This document shows positions 34,621-47,499 of a stretch of DNA of 64,000 nt, piece by piece. A model generated the notes under the pieces. It was not told the DNA's origin. It saw only the letters and a list, made by a program, of their open reading frames with translations, and ran no database searches. Source of the DNA: Sipunculus nudus (taxonomy: Eukaryota > Annelida > Sipuncula > Golfingiida > Sipunculidae); contig CM049314.1 in the NCBI GenBank assembly GCA_026874595.1, forward strand, positions 73,612,300 to 73,676,299, written 5' to 3'. The translations under genes and the position numbers were made by a program. The first letter of the stretch is position 1; each line of letters starts with the position of its first letter.

Positions 34621-35287
34621 CCTTGACTAAAATATAAATTTTAAATGATTTTATAATGTTTTTCTAAAGTTTTTTTAAATACTTCTGTATCATTTTCTGA
34701 ATGTATGAAACATTTTTTATACTAACTGTCCTAATTTATAATGAAAACTTAAGCATGTGAAAATTACAGTATTATATATATATACTATATTATACTATAT
34801 TAAATATTTTTAAAAGTGTTTTAACTGTGCAATAACATGCCTCAATAACAGTTAAGGAGAACCATTAGGTTCTGTGTGGAAGAGTGTAAATATTATGATT
34901 AACATATATTTACATATACATTATAATATGAAGAGTAACATCCCAATAAAATATACCTAATAAGCCCACTGATGTAATTGTTTTTACAGGAGATATGTAA
35001 AATTTATATAAATAATCCATATTAATTATGATTTATATATACATATTGTTTTAATATATGTTATGTAGGATTTTTAATATAATATTATTAGTACAATTAT
35101 CATTCTTTCATGATTTTATTTATTTTATAATATATGATATATAATATATATTGAACAGTTTTAACTTAACAATATTATGTCTGTTAATAGATTAGGAAAA
35201 TCCCAGGAATTCTCTTTGATGTTTGTATTTGTTTTGATTGCATAACTTTAGCTGTAGAGACACCAATCAGAAACCAATTAGCTAATT

Positions 35288-35600
35288 GGGCCAAAAAATA
35301 TAAAGGGTATGGTTCTCAGGCACCGCCCGCGTCAATTTTAACCCCCCCCCCCGCATCAAACATTTTTATTTTGATTTCATCATTCAAGATGGTAAAATAA
35401 TACAATTTCGATACAATTTCCTTCGTTATATAGTGCTTTTACCTGCTTAGCAAGAAGAAACCTGTCATTTACATGCTTTTCCCTGATCATTTGACATTTT
35501 ATCCAAACATACAAAAAATGTCAAAAATAAAATACCGCCCGACCGCATTGATTTCTGAAAAAAAGTGCCTGAGAACCATACCTTTTTATTTTTTTGGCCT
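35288..35600 (-). mobile_element. MITE with GGCCAAAAAA/GTATGGTTCTCAGGCA ends, copy 1
   Basis: Ends are inverted repeats: GGCCAAAAAATATAAAGGGT and GGTTCTCAGGCA at the left, TGCCTGAGAACCATACC and TTTTTTTGGCC at the right. It aligns over its full length, in opposite orientation, with 40457-40792. Next to the left end it carries ACCGCCCGCGTCAATTTTA and a C-rich run. Confidence 0.8.
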
Positions 35601-35815
35601 TAGCCTGATTATTTACTCAAGAGATTGGGTGTCACATTCCCCTGAGTGTGGTATATGGGCCTGTGTGGAACTTAAAGATCAAGAGTATAATTATATTATT
35701 AACATGTAAATTGTATTATTATAATTAACATATAATTTATATTATAACTACTTAGCCTATTTACATTTAATTTACAGGAAATATAAATCATTATATATTA
35801 TATATACATTAAATG

Positions 35816-35817
<2 letters not shown>

Positions 35818-35873
<56 letters not shown>
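35818..35873. repeat. (TA)n microsatellite
   Basis: About 28 AT dinucleotides inside the 2.1-kb element. Confidence 0.95.
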
Positions 35874-35878
<5 letters not shown>

Positions 35879-36780
35879 CTATGAAAAATATAAATATAAC
35901 ATATATGTTTACTTATATATACTTATATATATTATTTAGCAAGCTGCAGACAGATATATAAGCATGTATATGAGCACATAAACATATAAAATACTTGTCA
36001 TAAGTATAAAAAATGTTTCATGCATGATAAAATGATACAGACGTATTAAAAAAACTTTAGAAAAACATTATAAAATCATTTAAAATTTACATTTTTGTCA
36101 AGGGGTCCTTTCTTGCCTACTTCAGCCCCTGTCGAATGCGTCTTTAGGATTGCGGGAATAATCTTCAGACAAGATCGTTGCTGGGTGAAGGACAAAAGCC
36201 CCCCACCCCCTTTCGGATTACTGAATCCAAAACGACTCAAAATTAAATTTTACTATGTATTGTATAATTTTTGTTATATACAAAAGCAATATCAATGTAT
36301 AGGCCTACCTCATATAATTACATGAACTACACTATAGTTAGGTTATGAAAATACAAATAATCAGTATTTGGATGAATTATTATTCATGACATTTATATTG
36401 TTGTTAATTAAGTGACTCATTAATTATCTATATATACTATATTCTTACTCCTGCACTGTAACAGGTTTCACTTTAAAGAATTTTAAATTTTAAAAAAATA
36501 ATCTAAAATTTAAAATAAAGCTTGAAAAATTTTGGAGGTGGGGGGGGGATTGGGCTTTTGTCTATACCCCACTGTTGCCATCTGAGGGTATAATTCAAAA
36601 GCTTATGTTTATCAGGTGCAATGGACATTTCTTTTAGTTGTGAACTATTCATGAACCATTTCTTGTTTATTTTAGTGGTTGGTAACATATATTTTGTGTG
36701 GCCTAATGAACGGTCAACATAAGAAACTTCAAAATTATTTTTTTTGTTCACTCATGCAGTATTTTAATTATTTTCATTGA

Positions 36781-36860
36781 ACCAGTAATAGTTAATAGTA
36801 ATAGGCAAACATCCAAAGTAATAGTGATAGGCCCTATTAGTGAAATCAGTTATAGGCCCG
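36781..36860. repeat. TAATAG-rich minisatellite, right part
   Basis: Same words as 33523-33650 (AGTAATAGTTAATAGTAATA, GGCCCTATTAG). The two blocks bracket the interval holding the decayed frame and the 2.1-kb element. Confidence 0.55.
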
Positions 36861-36864
36861 ATGT

Positions 36865-37250
36865 CTGCCCATGCAAGGCCTTGATGTTCTCGCCAAACCT
36901 CCCCGCGTCTGTAATATTAAGGACTTTCATTATGAACAAAAACAATATGTACAATTTTATATAAAGAGAATAAATTAAATACAGAATTAAAAAAGATATT
37001 GGGCAAAGGTATGTAAAGGTGTTTCATTGGTACAAGGCTGTGAATTACCAAAGAGTTCATATAAACTACTTCGTATTGCACACCGTTGGATCGGTCCAGG
37101 CTCGACACTCAGCCTTCAGTATGATAATGGGATTCATGGCAGCAGCTAGACCATTTTGGTAGACCAGAAGGAATAAACAAATGAATCAATATAGCTGAGA
37201 TGCTGCCTTAACTTTGTTCGCTCTGTCTATATCTTCTTTATTTTTAACAA
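36865..37250. other. No gene recognised
   Basis: Ordinary DNA; the minus frame 36917-37108 has no features. Confidence 0.4.
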
Positions 37251-37252
37251 TT

Positions 37253-37324
37253 GTCATCCTTGTTGGGTGCCCAGAACATGTATTATCAGTCATCCTTGTT
37301 GGGTGCCCAGAACATGTATTATCA
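37253..37324. repeat. Exact 36-bp tandem duplication
   Basis: Two identical copies of a unit containing CATCCTTGTTGGGTGCCC and AGAACATGTATTATCA. The exact identity implies a recent event. Confidence 0.95.
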
Positions 37325-37329
37325 GACAT

Positions 37330-38345
37330 AAAACCATTTTATCCGTGTAGAGTTAGAAGACCGTCATGGTCGGAGCCATATTGCCAAGGCTTAAACTCTG
37401 GTCACCCCTGATCTGACCTTTCACCTGACCTCCTAATTTATGCTTGGTGCTCCAAAGCACTGGTTTACTTTGCTCTAGATAAGACATTTATCTATTATTG
37501 ATAAGATATGTGTCTTTATTGCTCGATTTTCTCCTTTTATCAAGCAAAGATCCTAAATTACCCGTGCTACGCTCTTCGCGAAGGTGATACTCATAACTCA
37601 AGTCTCATTTCAGTTATGAAACCGAAACAGACAAGGTGGCCGCTCCCTTGTTGAGGGTGAATAAATTAATAAACCCAGTCCAAAGGGAGTAATCTGAGCT
37701 ACATTTCGCATGACACCTCAAGAAATATAAGGAAATATTTAAATAATTTTATGTTATGTTTGTATAAATTATAAGTAAATAAACATTTATAATTGTCACC
37801 CGATAAAAGTTACACCTTTCTGGTGCCTGGTGCCCAAGGGAAAAGGTTGCAATAAATAAGTGACGGACCGGGCTGCTTTTATTTCAACATGGAAAAGTAG
37901 AGATTTCGTGGTTTTCATGGCGCAATCAATGTATCAGCACTCAGGCACACAACAAATCACAGGTAAGCGGTTAAACAACAAATATATTGAAGGTATTAAG
38001 AGCTTTTTAAAAGAATACAAAAGATACAGAGTTCAAAATTATATACCATCCTGGACCCCGGCTGGCGGCACCTCACTGGCAGCACCTCACTGGACAGCAC
38101 CTCACTGGACACGGGCTGGCAGCCCCAAAGCGATCGCTCGAACAAAGCCCACTGAATACCGCCATTGTTTAAGAAAACAATGCTCTGACCGGCACATCAA
38201 TTCTAGCTCAACAAATACAAATGTACAGCTAACCCGGTACAGTGAACCCGAGAAATGAAAATAGAACTCAATGACACGATTTCGTCACAATAATGTATAG
38301 AAGTAGAACAAGATGGGCACGGTACCCAAACCCATAAACACCTCT
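37330..38345. other. No supported gene
   Basis: A 132-codon plus frame (37860-38258) begins at GTG. It ends in a GC-rich patch with three imperfect CACCTCACTGGA(C)AG repeats (about 38062-38116) and has no recognisable domain. The repeat translation (PHWTAPHW) argues against a conserved gene. Confidence 0.4.
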
Positions 38346-38354
38346 AGTCTATAC

Positions 38355-38640
38355 TCGAACAGGCTTCTTTGGTCTCGGGTTGCTGGAGCACAGGACTCAA
38401 AGTCAGGAGACCGTGAGTTCAGATTACAACCGAGGTGTGGTAAGATTTTTCACGGTTGAATCCACACATTGTGATCGCTGTGCAGGCTTAATGGGAAGGA
38501 TGTACGTAAATCACCCAAAAACGAGTGAGTATTTGGTAGGTTTCTGGGGGTTATGACAAATTCATATAGATGAAAACACACCTAGGAACTTCAGGTGCGG
38601 TTGACACCGGACCTGGCTGACAGCAGGATATAATATAAAT
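38355..38640 (+). repeat. tRNA-headed SINE copy, most complete
   Basis: Head: TCGGGTTGCTGGAGCACAGG followed by ACCGTGAGTTCAGATTACAA, resembling a tRNA A box region and B box. Body: AAGATTTTTCACGGTTGAAT, GTGCAGGCTTAATGGGAAGG. Tail: GGTGCGGTTGACACCGGACC and GGCTGACAGCAGG. Related copies are at 32960-33230 and 58205-58385, with fragments at about 9030, 20800 and 21240. Confidence 0.65.
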
Positions 38641-38649
38641 GACAGGAAG

Positions 38650-40450
38650 CGAGTGTGCCACTCTATCACATAAGCCCAAACTGAAATTGGAACTGCACAC
38701 GCTTAGGTTAAGATTTAGACATTAAAAATGGATGCAGCTTGAACGGGCGCATCGAGCGTGTAACATATATGTAGAGTATTCCGGTCATATGAATGCTTGT
38801 CACAGTAGGCGCTAGTGAGATGAGAAATGAGTTGGGACAAGTCTACTTGTTTTTATGAGTTTTCATGCAGTTTTAATCATGTAGACCTTACCCAGTTTTA
38901 ACACCTCGCGTCCCATGCGGCATTCAATTGATCTTTATTTGTCATTCTGCAGTAGGAAACTTTATAGTTACATTCACAGTGAATACAGCTATCATGTGAA
39001 TATCAATGACAATTTAAAGTCTTATATTTATTTAAAATTAATTATTTGATTGGAAGTGTTATTTCTATGTCTTTCTTAATCATCTTTTCATTAGGGAATT
39101 AGTAATATTCGTACTTTATTAAATTTGGAAATTTGAAATATAAGACACGAGGATTCTATCGCATTATAACTGCCAGTGATTGATGAACATTCCTATTCGT
39201 CGGGACCTGGGTTTTCATTATGTTTATGTTTCTCTAACGTCCGTCTTGTGTCGTCGTTTTGCTGTGGTAGGAACATCCATGGACCTGTCATTGATTTCTA
39301 ATTATTAGCCATGATGTCTGTGGTTCTCTTTCCTTTAAAATTAGCATACAATGTAAAACACCATTTAAAATCACTTAAAATGTGCTGGCAAATGAATGTT
39401 AGTTAAAATAATCTATGAATCTTGTTTTGTTTTATATGAGTTTGCTGATATGTTGCTCTCTCTTCATATGTGCTCGAAAAACACATTTTAAAATGTACTG
39501 ATATTCAGATATAAAGCCGGAAAGGATCAAGAAATCACTAACCGCTAACCCAGTATGCAACTTCCTTCACTTAAGAGAGCTCACTTCGTGATCCTTAGTA
39601 TTTAATTGTGACCACGTTAAAGGTTGACACTTTTCTTGCCATTACTGGTGCGTTTCGCTTCGTAACATTTCTTCGTCATATCGTTTTTTATTATTATGTA
39701 TAAATTTCATGAACTGCTCATGCATAAAATATCAATACAATAACAATCGATTTACACAAGAACGTTTATTGTTAGAGATGTACAGCACAAGTGCTCACAC
39801 TACATATAAGTCGTGATGATATACAACACAAAACAAAGTGCAAAACATTTGCGGAATAGTAAGTAAAAGTAAATTATAACTCTTTCGCTCCCACATTATA
39901 ACTGGCCGTACCTGAAAGATATAGTCCTGCTGTACCTCAGCTAAGTAGGATATGTTCTCACTCCTGTCTGTTTGTTCCTCTGATTGTTTGTTGGTTTGTC
40001 AAAAGGGTTAGGAAAAACCATACTAAACTGATTTCCATAAAACTGTTTGGAGTGATGGATCATTGCCCAGGGAGAATTCAATTAAGGAAGTATCCCTGGC
40101 GAAATCCCCTTGAATAAAAAGCAGCCGAGAATTCATTTAAAATTAATATAATTAAAATTAAAATTAATAGTTCCGTGACGTAGATATGATTTAAAACCTG
40201 GTGTAGCGTTCTTTCTGATGGTATATGGAGGCCCTATTTATGAAATTCACATTAATTTTCTTATTAAATTTTTTTTATAATTCTGAAAAGTATAATGTTT
40301 AGATGGTAGGCGATTTTAAGCAACTATAGTAACAACAAACCACCATATATTCATATGGTCACACCGCCTAGTACAAAGAATAGTTTTTTTATTCTAATAA
40401 GGTTAACAAGGCAACGTAACAAGGTTACATCAATTCATGAACCATTGTGA
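38650..40450. other. No gene recognised
   Basis: AT-rich to intermediate DNA with only short frames. Confidence 0.45.
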
Positions 40451-40456
40451 TCTATT

Positions 40457-40792
40457 AGGCCAAAAAAAGGTTTTGTTCTCAGGCATTTTTTCATAAATCA
40501 TTGCGGGCGGCCGGTTTTTCATTTTTTTTTGTATGTTTCGATAAAAAATGTCAAATGATAAGGAAAAGAATAAAAATAAACAACAAATTTATTTTGCTAA
40601 ACAAGTAAAAGCACTACATAAAGGAAATTTTATAAAAATGTATGATTTTATCTTCTTAAAAGAAATGTCCGAGCGGATGGAGCTAAAAATTGGTAAGTTT
40701 CTATTGAAAATCAAAATAAAAAGTTTTGATGCGGGGTAATAAAATTGACGCGGGCGGTGCCTGAGAACTATACCTTTTATTTTGTTGGGCCT
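40457..40792 (+). mobile_element. MITE with GGCCAAAAAA/TTCTCAGGCA ends, copy 2
   Basis: Full-length inverted homologue of 35288-35600. TTA flanks both ends, a possible 3-bp target duplication. Inside it a 63-codon plus frame (40548-40739), with AKQVKALHKGNFIKMYDFIF and a possible GTAAGT donor in its last third, looks exon-like. Copy 1 has a stop early in the same frame, so the frame is not conserved as protein. Confidence 0.8.
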
Positions 40793-40799
40793 TAACGCT

Positions 40800-41570
40800 G
40801 GATTTTTATCAGTGAATATTTCATCTATTTTCATAATGGAATATCCATGATGGTTTTTATAAAGAAACAGAACACACGCTTTCATTTACATTATGTTAAT
40901 TCTGATAAATAAAAGCTATTGCACATCACTTTAAAAAAGTGTATCTACCTGTGTTAACTTTGATATGCAACATTCTTCCACTGTTATATATACAAATCTC
41001 AAAATATGGTGAACATTCAGTGCCACGCTAATCTAAATAACATTATCACATTCCTAATGAATATATTTCAAAATGTACAATCAATAATTAGTAAAAATGG
41101 TCCGATTAACATTAAAAATGAAAACAAATGAAAAATATCAATAGGTGTTAAAATATTTTGTGAATTTTATATTTTATTTTTTTTTTGCACAGTTATATAT
41201 TGTTATTTCTCATTTGTTTCCATTCTACCACAGAAAAATGGAATATATCTTCTTGGTGTAAAACGCTTAAATTAAGAAACAACATAGAATGTATTATAAA
41301 TACAGGTTTTAAGGGTAATGTTGGACAGAGTGTATTCACAACCTAATTTACTATCCGACAGGTGTCGCTGTCGTCGTAAACAGTGGAAATCTGAATTGTG
41401 TCAATTTTTAATTTAAACATATTTATTTAAACAGGATTACATAGTAGCCATTATGGCTAATGAAACACGTTCTCCTGTCTACAAAAAAAGATGAATTTAA
41501 ATATATCAATTATAATAAATACAAAATATATACAATACCCAATAATCAAAACAATAATCAATGTGAAACA
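40800..41570. other. No gene recognised
   Basis: AT-rich with no repeat or coding structure. Confidence 0.45.
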
Positions 41571-41574
41571 AGCA

Positions 41575-41885
41575 TTTTCAAATAACAGACTGGTCATTAA
41601 CATTATAAAGAAAATATAAGTTATAAATGCGACATATTTCACAAAACACAAACCACTGGAGACAAAAGGAGGGAAAAATAAATAATTACTATTAATCATT
41701 ATCTTTTATAAATTGTTAACTTAAAAATTTTTTCAAATAACAAACTGTCATTAATATTATAAAGAAAATATAAGTTATAAATGCGATTTATTTCACAAAA
41801 CACAAACCACTTGAGACAAAAGGAGGGAAAAATAAATAATTTGTATTAATCATAATCTTTTATAAATTGTTAACTTAAAAAGTAA
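41575..41885. repeat. 155-bp tandem duplication
   Basis: Two copies (about 41575-41729 and 41730-41885) share GAAAATATAAGTTATAAATG, CACAAAACACAAACCACT, GACAAAAGGAGGGAAAAATA and CTTTTATAAATTGTTAAC at roughly 93% identity. Confidence 0.9.
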
Positions 41886-41889
41886 AAGT

Positions 41890-43225
41890 AAATATTGAAA
41901 AAAAAATTAATAACGGTTACTAATAAACCTTTGTCAAAAAGCTTTAACATCAAGTGACTTTTTAAATATCTCTTCACATTTACTGCTACATGAATATGAA
42001 GAATTATGCACATATCCAGATTTTTTGTTTTAATTTTTTTTACTTATATATAAACAAATATATAAACATGTATTTTGATCAATATTGTTTTAACTGTTAC
42101 ACGTTTTCACATATGAAGAGTAAACAGAAGTCGATTCATTTTTTTTTTGTATTTCTTCACATTTTTGTGCCTGATGCATATTAAGTATATTGTGCATTTG
42201 TTTAACCCCCACCCCCCCCCCCGCATTCCCCTATTTTCCATATAAAAATACATAGATAAATACCGGTATCTCATTAACTTTCATTAACTAATTAATGCAA
42301 TCGATGCTGAAATTTAAAAATCACTCGCTATACTCTGTTCCAACATCAGTGTTCACCTAAAGTTTCGCCATATTTCTTTACTTTGTTAGCAACTACAAAT
42401 CAGCTTTAATCAAGAGTGACACTTCTGCGATTAATGATAATTTGAAAAATTTTGAAATAAATTTTATTTCCTTTTCGACGGTGTTGACCTATCTAGAAAA
42501 AGCTACCAAAATGATGACGTCATTTCAAGTGACCGTATCTGTTCATCATTATCCTTTCTGTGCGTGAGGGACTTACCAGTGACGTTACAAAAGTGTTAAG
42601 TACAAATACTATTGTAACGTCCTCTTTAGGAATCTGACTAATTTTTGTAATTTAAGATCGTTAGGTTATGCTATATTACAATAAAGTGATCTGTTCAGTC
42701 ATATTTCATTTTGAATTAACCTTCAGGAATCCATTTATATAGAGGATTATTTTGCTTTCAGATAATCGCCACTTTTAATTTGGCCCATGTATCTTTCATG
42801 GGAGAGCTTTAGAGTAAAACACATCCCAAAAAAAGGTGTACAGGGGTAGTGGAATGTAGCATAATTAATGTGGGGTCCTCATACATGTGGGCAGAGGTCC
42901 ATTCGAAAACAATCTTGTTCAAAATTTATACATTTAACAAACCTATATGAATGATTTACATTTTTTCAAACTAAGTGTATCAATTTTATTTGATCGATTT
43001 GTTTAAGTCTTGCATAATTCTAAAATATCCAAATCACAAAAGAGGTGAACATAGGTGCGGCAAATATATTAATAAGATATTTATTAAAACTGGATAATTT
43101 TGCAACATTTATTTAAAGTATTTAAAACTTGAAAACGTCAAATATATACTGGATGTGATAACATTTCCAGTGGTCACAGAACAATGTACAAGACGACAAA
43201 TTACGTGTGTTTTTTTTTGTATTTA
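41890..43225. other. No gene recognised
   Basis: AT-rich with a C-run at about 42207-42223. Frames are short and low in complexity. Confidence 0.45.
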
Positions 43226-43230
43226 TTGAA

Positions 43231-43439
43231 TTTTGTAATTTTTATTCTGGTTTTCATACTTTTAGTGCAATATTCACAGATGATCTTTTTATTCAAATAT
43301 ATAGAAATGCTAAATGACATAATAAAGAAACATTGTGTTACATTTTGTAAGTTTTGTTCAGGTTTTCATACATTTAGTGCAATATATGCATACAATCTTT
43401 TTCATTCAAATATGTAGAAATGCTAAATGACATAAATAA
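43231..43439. repeat. 113-bp tandem duplication
   Basis: Two copies share GGTTTTCATAC, TTTAGTGCAATAT and GTAGAAATGCTAAATGACAT in order. The plus frame 43184-43417 spans both and is repeat-derived. Confidence 0.85.
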
Positions 43440-43905
43440 AAAAAAAAAAAATTTAATAATATGACAAAGACTTACAAAACGTAAACAACATGGAATATTT
43501 TCAGGAAACCCTCGCCTTACGACCATCTCTGTTAAAGCAACCATCTCGAAATGATGACTACTTGTTACGGTTTATTTAATACATGTCATCAAAGAAAGTG
43601 TGCCAAACTGTATTTATATCCAAATCTACCGTCATAAAAGCTGGTCCTTTAACAGCTGTACTTTTTCAAACCATTTGACCTTAAGAATTCATTAAAAATT
43701 ATAAAATTTTACACATCTTGAAGCACAAATTATTAAGACATCAAGCGATCCAGTATTTAGCATAGGGCCAAATCAAATTTTGTTTCTACTTCTTATCTCA
43801 ATTTTACATGAATATATAAACATAGATATAAATATCTTTACCTTTTATTATGACTTAACACCAAAAATGAGTTAAACATCAATCGGTTCAGGGTGTTTTT
43901 TTATG

Positions 43906-43949
<44 letters not shown>

Positions 43950-44170
43950 ACAGTTTAGTGCATACTAAATAATGTTCACCTTTCCACATTCACTATACAT
44001 ATATATACACTTTTTACATGAAAGCAAGTTCGTAAGAGCATAAATGTTATAGGTGCTTTCATTAAAAATGCAGATTTGCATTAAAAAAATCTTCAAAAGT
44101 TACCAATTTACAATGTACATATATTGTTATTTATTTGATCATTAGATTATACCGCTCATAATTTCAAAAC
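43440..44170. other. No gene recognised; contains (AT)n at 43903-43951
   Basis: AT-rich left flank of the large satellite. Confidence 0.5.
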
Positions 44171-44538
44171 CAACGGCAACCGCTCTCGTTGATCTCGTTG
44201 GTAACAGACCAACGAGAGGGGATATCACAGGTTTCAAAAAGGGTGCACTATATACGGCACCCGTTGTCGTTTATCTGATTCTTGGCCCGGTGCTAGAACC
44301 GGTGAAATCAGACCAACCAGAGGGGATGTCACAGGTTTAAAAAGGGTGCACTATATACGGTACCCGCTGTCGTTTGTCTGACTCTTGGCCCGGTGCTAGA
44401 ACCGGTGAAATCAGACCAACCAGAGGGGATGTCACAGGTTTAAAAAGGGTGCACTATATACGGTACCCGCTGTCGTTTGTCTGACTCTTGGCCCGGTGCT
44501 AGAACCGGTGAAATCAGACCAACCAGAGGGGATGTCAC

Positions 44539-47012
44539 TGGTTTAAAAAGGGTGCACTATATACGGTACCCGCTGTCGTTTGTCTGACTCTTGGCCCGGT
44601 GCTAGAACCGGTGAAATCAGACCAACCAGAGGGGATGTCACAGGTTTAAAAAGGGTGCACTATATACGGTACCCGCTGTCGTTTGTCTGACTCTTGGCCC
44701 GGTGCTAGAACCTGTGAAATCAGACCAACCAGAGGGGATGTCACAGGTTTAAAAAGGGTGCACTATATACGGTACCCGCTGTCGTTTGTCTGACTCTTGG
44801 CCCGGTGCTAGAACCGGTGAAATCAGATCAACCAGAAGGGATGTCACAGGTTTAAAAAGGGTGCACTATATACGGTACCCGCTGTCGTTTGTCTGACTCT
44901 TGGCCCGGTGCTAGAACCGGTGAAATCAGACCAACCAGAGGGGATGTCACAGGTTTAAAAAGGGTGCACTATATACGGTACCCGCTGTCGTTTGTCTGAA
45001 TCTTGGCCCGGTGCTAGAACCGGTGAAATCAGACCAACCAGAGGGGATGTCACAGGTTTAAAAAGGGTGCACTATATACGGTACCCGCTGTCGTTTGTCT
45101 GACTCTTGGCCCGGTGCTAGAACCGGTGAAATCAGACCAACCAGAGGGGATGTCACAGGTTTAAAAAGGGTGCACTATATACGGTACCCGATGTCGTTTG
45201 TCTGACTCTTGGCCCGGTGCTAGAACCGGTGAAATCAGACCAACCAGAGGGGATGTCACAGGTTTAAAAAGGGTGCACTATATACGGTACCCGCTGTCGT
45301 TTGTCTGACTCTTGGCCCGGTGCTAGAACCGGTGAAATCAGACCAACCAGAGGGGATGTCACAGGTTTAAAAAGGGTGCACTATATACGGTACCCGCTGT
45401 CGTTTGTCTGACTCTTGGCCCGGTGCTAGAACCGGTGAAATCAGACCAACCAGAGGGGATGTCACAGGTTTAAAAAGGGTGCACTATATACAGTACCCGC
45501 TGTCGTTTGTCTGATTCTTGGCCCGGTGCTAGAACCGGTGAAATCAGACCAACCAGAGGGGATGTCACAGGTTTAAAAAGGGTGCACTATATACGGTACC
45601 CGCTGTCGTTTGTCTGACTCTTGGCCCCGGTGCTAGAACCGGTGAAATCAGACCAACCAGAGGGGATGTCACAGGTTTAAAAAGGGTGCACTATATACGG
45701 TACCTGCTATCGTTTGTCTGACTCTTGGCCCCGGTGCTAGAACCGGTGAAATCAGACCAACCAGAGGGGATGTCACAGGTTTAAAAAGGGTGCACTATAT
45801 ACGGTACCCGCTGTCGTTTGTCTGACTCTTGGCCCGGTGCTAGAACCGGTGAAATCAGATCAACCAGAGGGGATGTCACAGGTTTAAAAAGGGTGCACTA
45901 TATACGGTACCCGCTGTCGTTTGTCTGACTCTTGGCCCGGTGCTAGAACCGGTGAAATCAGACCAACCAGAGGGGATGTCACAGGTTTAAAAAGGGTGCA
46001 CTATATACGGTACCCGCTGTCGTTTGTCTGAATCTTGGCCCGGTGCTAGAACCGGTGAAATCAGACCAACCAGAGGGGATGTCACAGGTTTAAAAAGGGT
46101 GCACTATATACGGTACCCGCTGTCGTTTGTCTGACTCTTGGCCCGGTGCTAGAACCGGTGAAATCAGACCAACCAGAGGGGATGTCACAGGTTTAAAAAG
46201 GGTGCACTATATACGGTACCCGCTGTCGTTTGTCTGACTCTTGGCCCGGTGCTAGAACCGGTGAAATCAGACCAACCAAAGGGGATGTCACAGGTTTAAA
46301 AAGGGTGCACTATATACGGTACCCGCTGTCGTTTGTCTGACTCTTGGCCCGGTGCTAGAACCGGTGAAATCAGACCAACCAGAGGGGATGTCACAGGTTT
46401 AAAAAGGGTGCACTATATACGGTACCCGCTGTCGTTTGTCTGACTCTTGGCCCGGTGCTAGAACCGGTGAAATCAGACCAACCAGAGGGGATGTCACAGG
46501 TTTAAAAAGGGTGCACTATATACGGTACCCGCTGTCGTTTGTCTGACTCTTGGCCCGGTGCTAGAACCGGTGAAATCAGACCAACCAGTGGGGATGTCAC
46601 AGGTTTAAAAAGGGTGCACTATATACGGTACCCGCTGTCGTTTGTCTGACTCTTGGCCCGGTGCTAGAACCGGTGAAATCAGACCAACCAGAGGGGATGT
46701 CACAGGTTTAAAAAGGGTGCACTATATACGGTACCCGCTGTCGTTTGTCTGACTCTTGGCCCGGTGCTAGAACCGGTGAAATCAGACCAACCAGAGGGGA
46801 TGTCACAGGTTTAAAAAGGGTGCACTATATACGGTACCCGCTGTCGTTTGTCTGACTCTTGGCCCGGTGCTAGAACCGGTGAAATCAGACCAACCAGAGG
46901 GGATGTCACAGGTTTAAAAAGGGTGCACTATATACGGTACCCGCTGTCGTTTGTCTGACTCTTGGCCCGGTGCTAGAACCGGTGAAATCAGACCAACCAG
47001 AGGGGATGTCAC
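44539..47012 (+). repeat. Higher-order repeat, copy 1 (24 units, 2,474 bp)
   Basis: Diagnostic variants occur at fixed offsets of 7,642 from copy 2: TCACTGG (44539 and 52181), CCCGATG (45190 and 52832), CAGTACCC (45491 and 53133), CAAAGG (46278 and 53920) and CAGTGGGG (near 46589 and 54231). Confidence 0.9.
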
Positions 47013-47499
47013 AGGTTTAAAAAGGGTGCACTATATACGGTACCCGCTGTCATTTGTCTGACTCTTGGCCCGGTGCTAGAACCGGTGAAATCAGACCAAC
47101 CAGAGGGGATGTCACAGGTTTAAAAAGGGTGCACTATATACGGTACCCGCTGTCGTTTGTCTGACTCTTGGCCCGGTGCTAGAACCGGTGAAATCAGACC
47201 AACCAGAGGGGATGTCACAGGTTTAAAAAGGGTGCACTATATACGGTACCCGCTGTCGTTTGTCTGACTCTTGGCCCGGTGCTAGAACCGGTGAAATCAG
47301 ACCAACCAGAGGGGATGTCACAGGTTTAAAAAGGGTGCACTATATACGGTACCCGCTGTCGTTTGTCTGACTCTTGGCCCGGTGCTAGAACCGGTGAAAT
47401 CAGACCAACCAGAGGGGATGTCACAGGTTTAAAAAGGGTGCACTATATACGGTACCCGCTGTCGTTTGTCTGACTCTTGGCCCGGTGCTAGAACCGGTG

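Larger units (their letters stand above)
34500..36585. mobile_element. 2.1-kb nested inverted-repeat element
   Basis: The outer ends match as inverted repeats: GCAGCGGGTGTAGGGCAAAG at the left against GGGGTATAGACAAAAGCCCA read inward from the right. An inner pair (34611-34731 and 35997-36108) is about 90% identical over 110 bp in opposite orientation (AAATGATTTTATAATG, TTTCTAAAGTTTTTTTAA). Between them lie a nested MITE (35288-35600) and an AT microsatellite. There is no coding region. The element interrupts the TAATAG minisatellite or lies next to it. Confidence 0.55.

Noticed and set aside
37860-38258. 132-codon plus frame
   Set aside because: Starts at GTG and ends in short CACCTCACTGG repeats; no domain or supporting signal.
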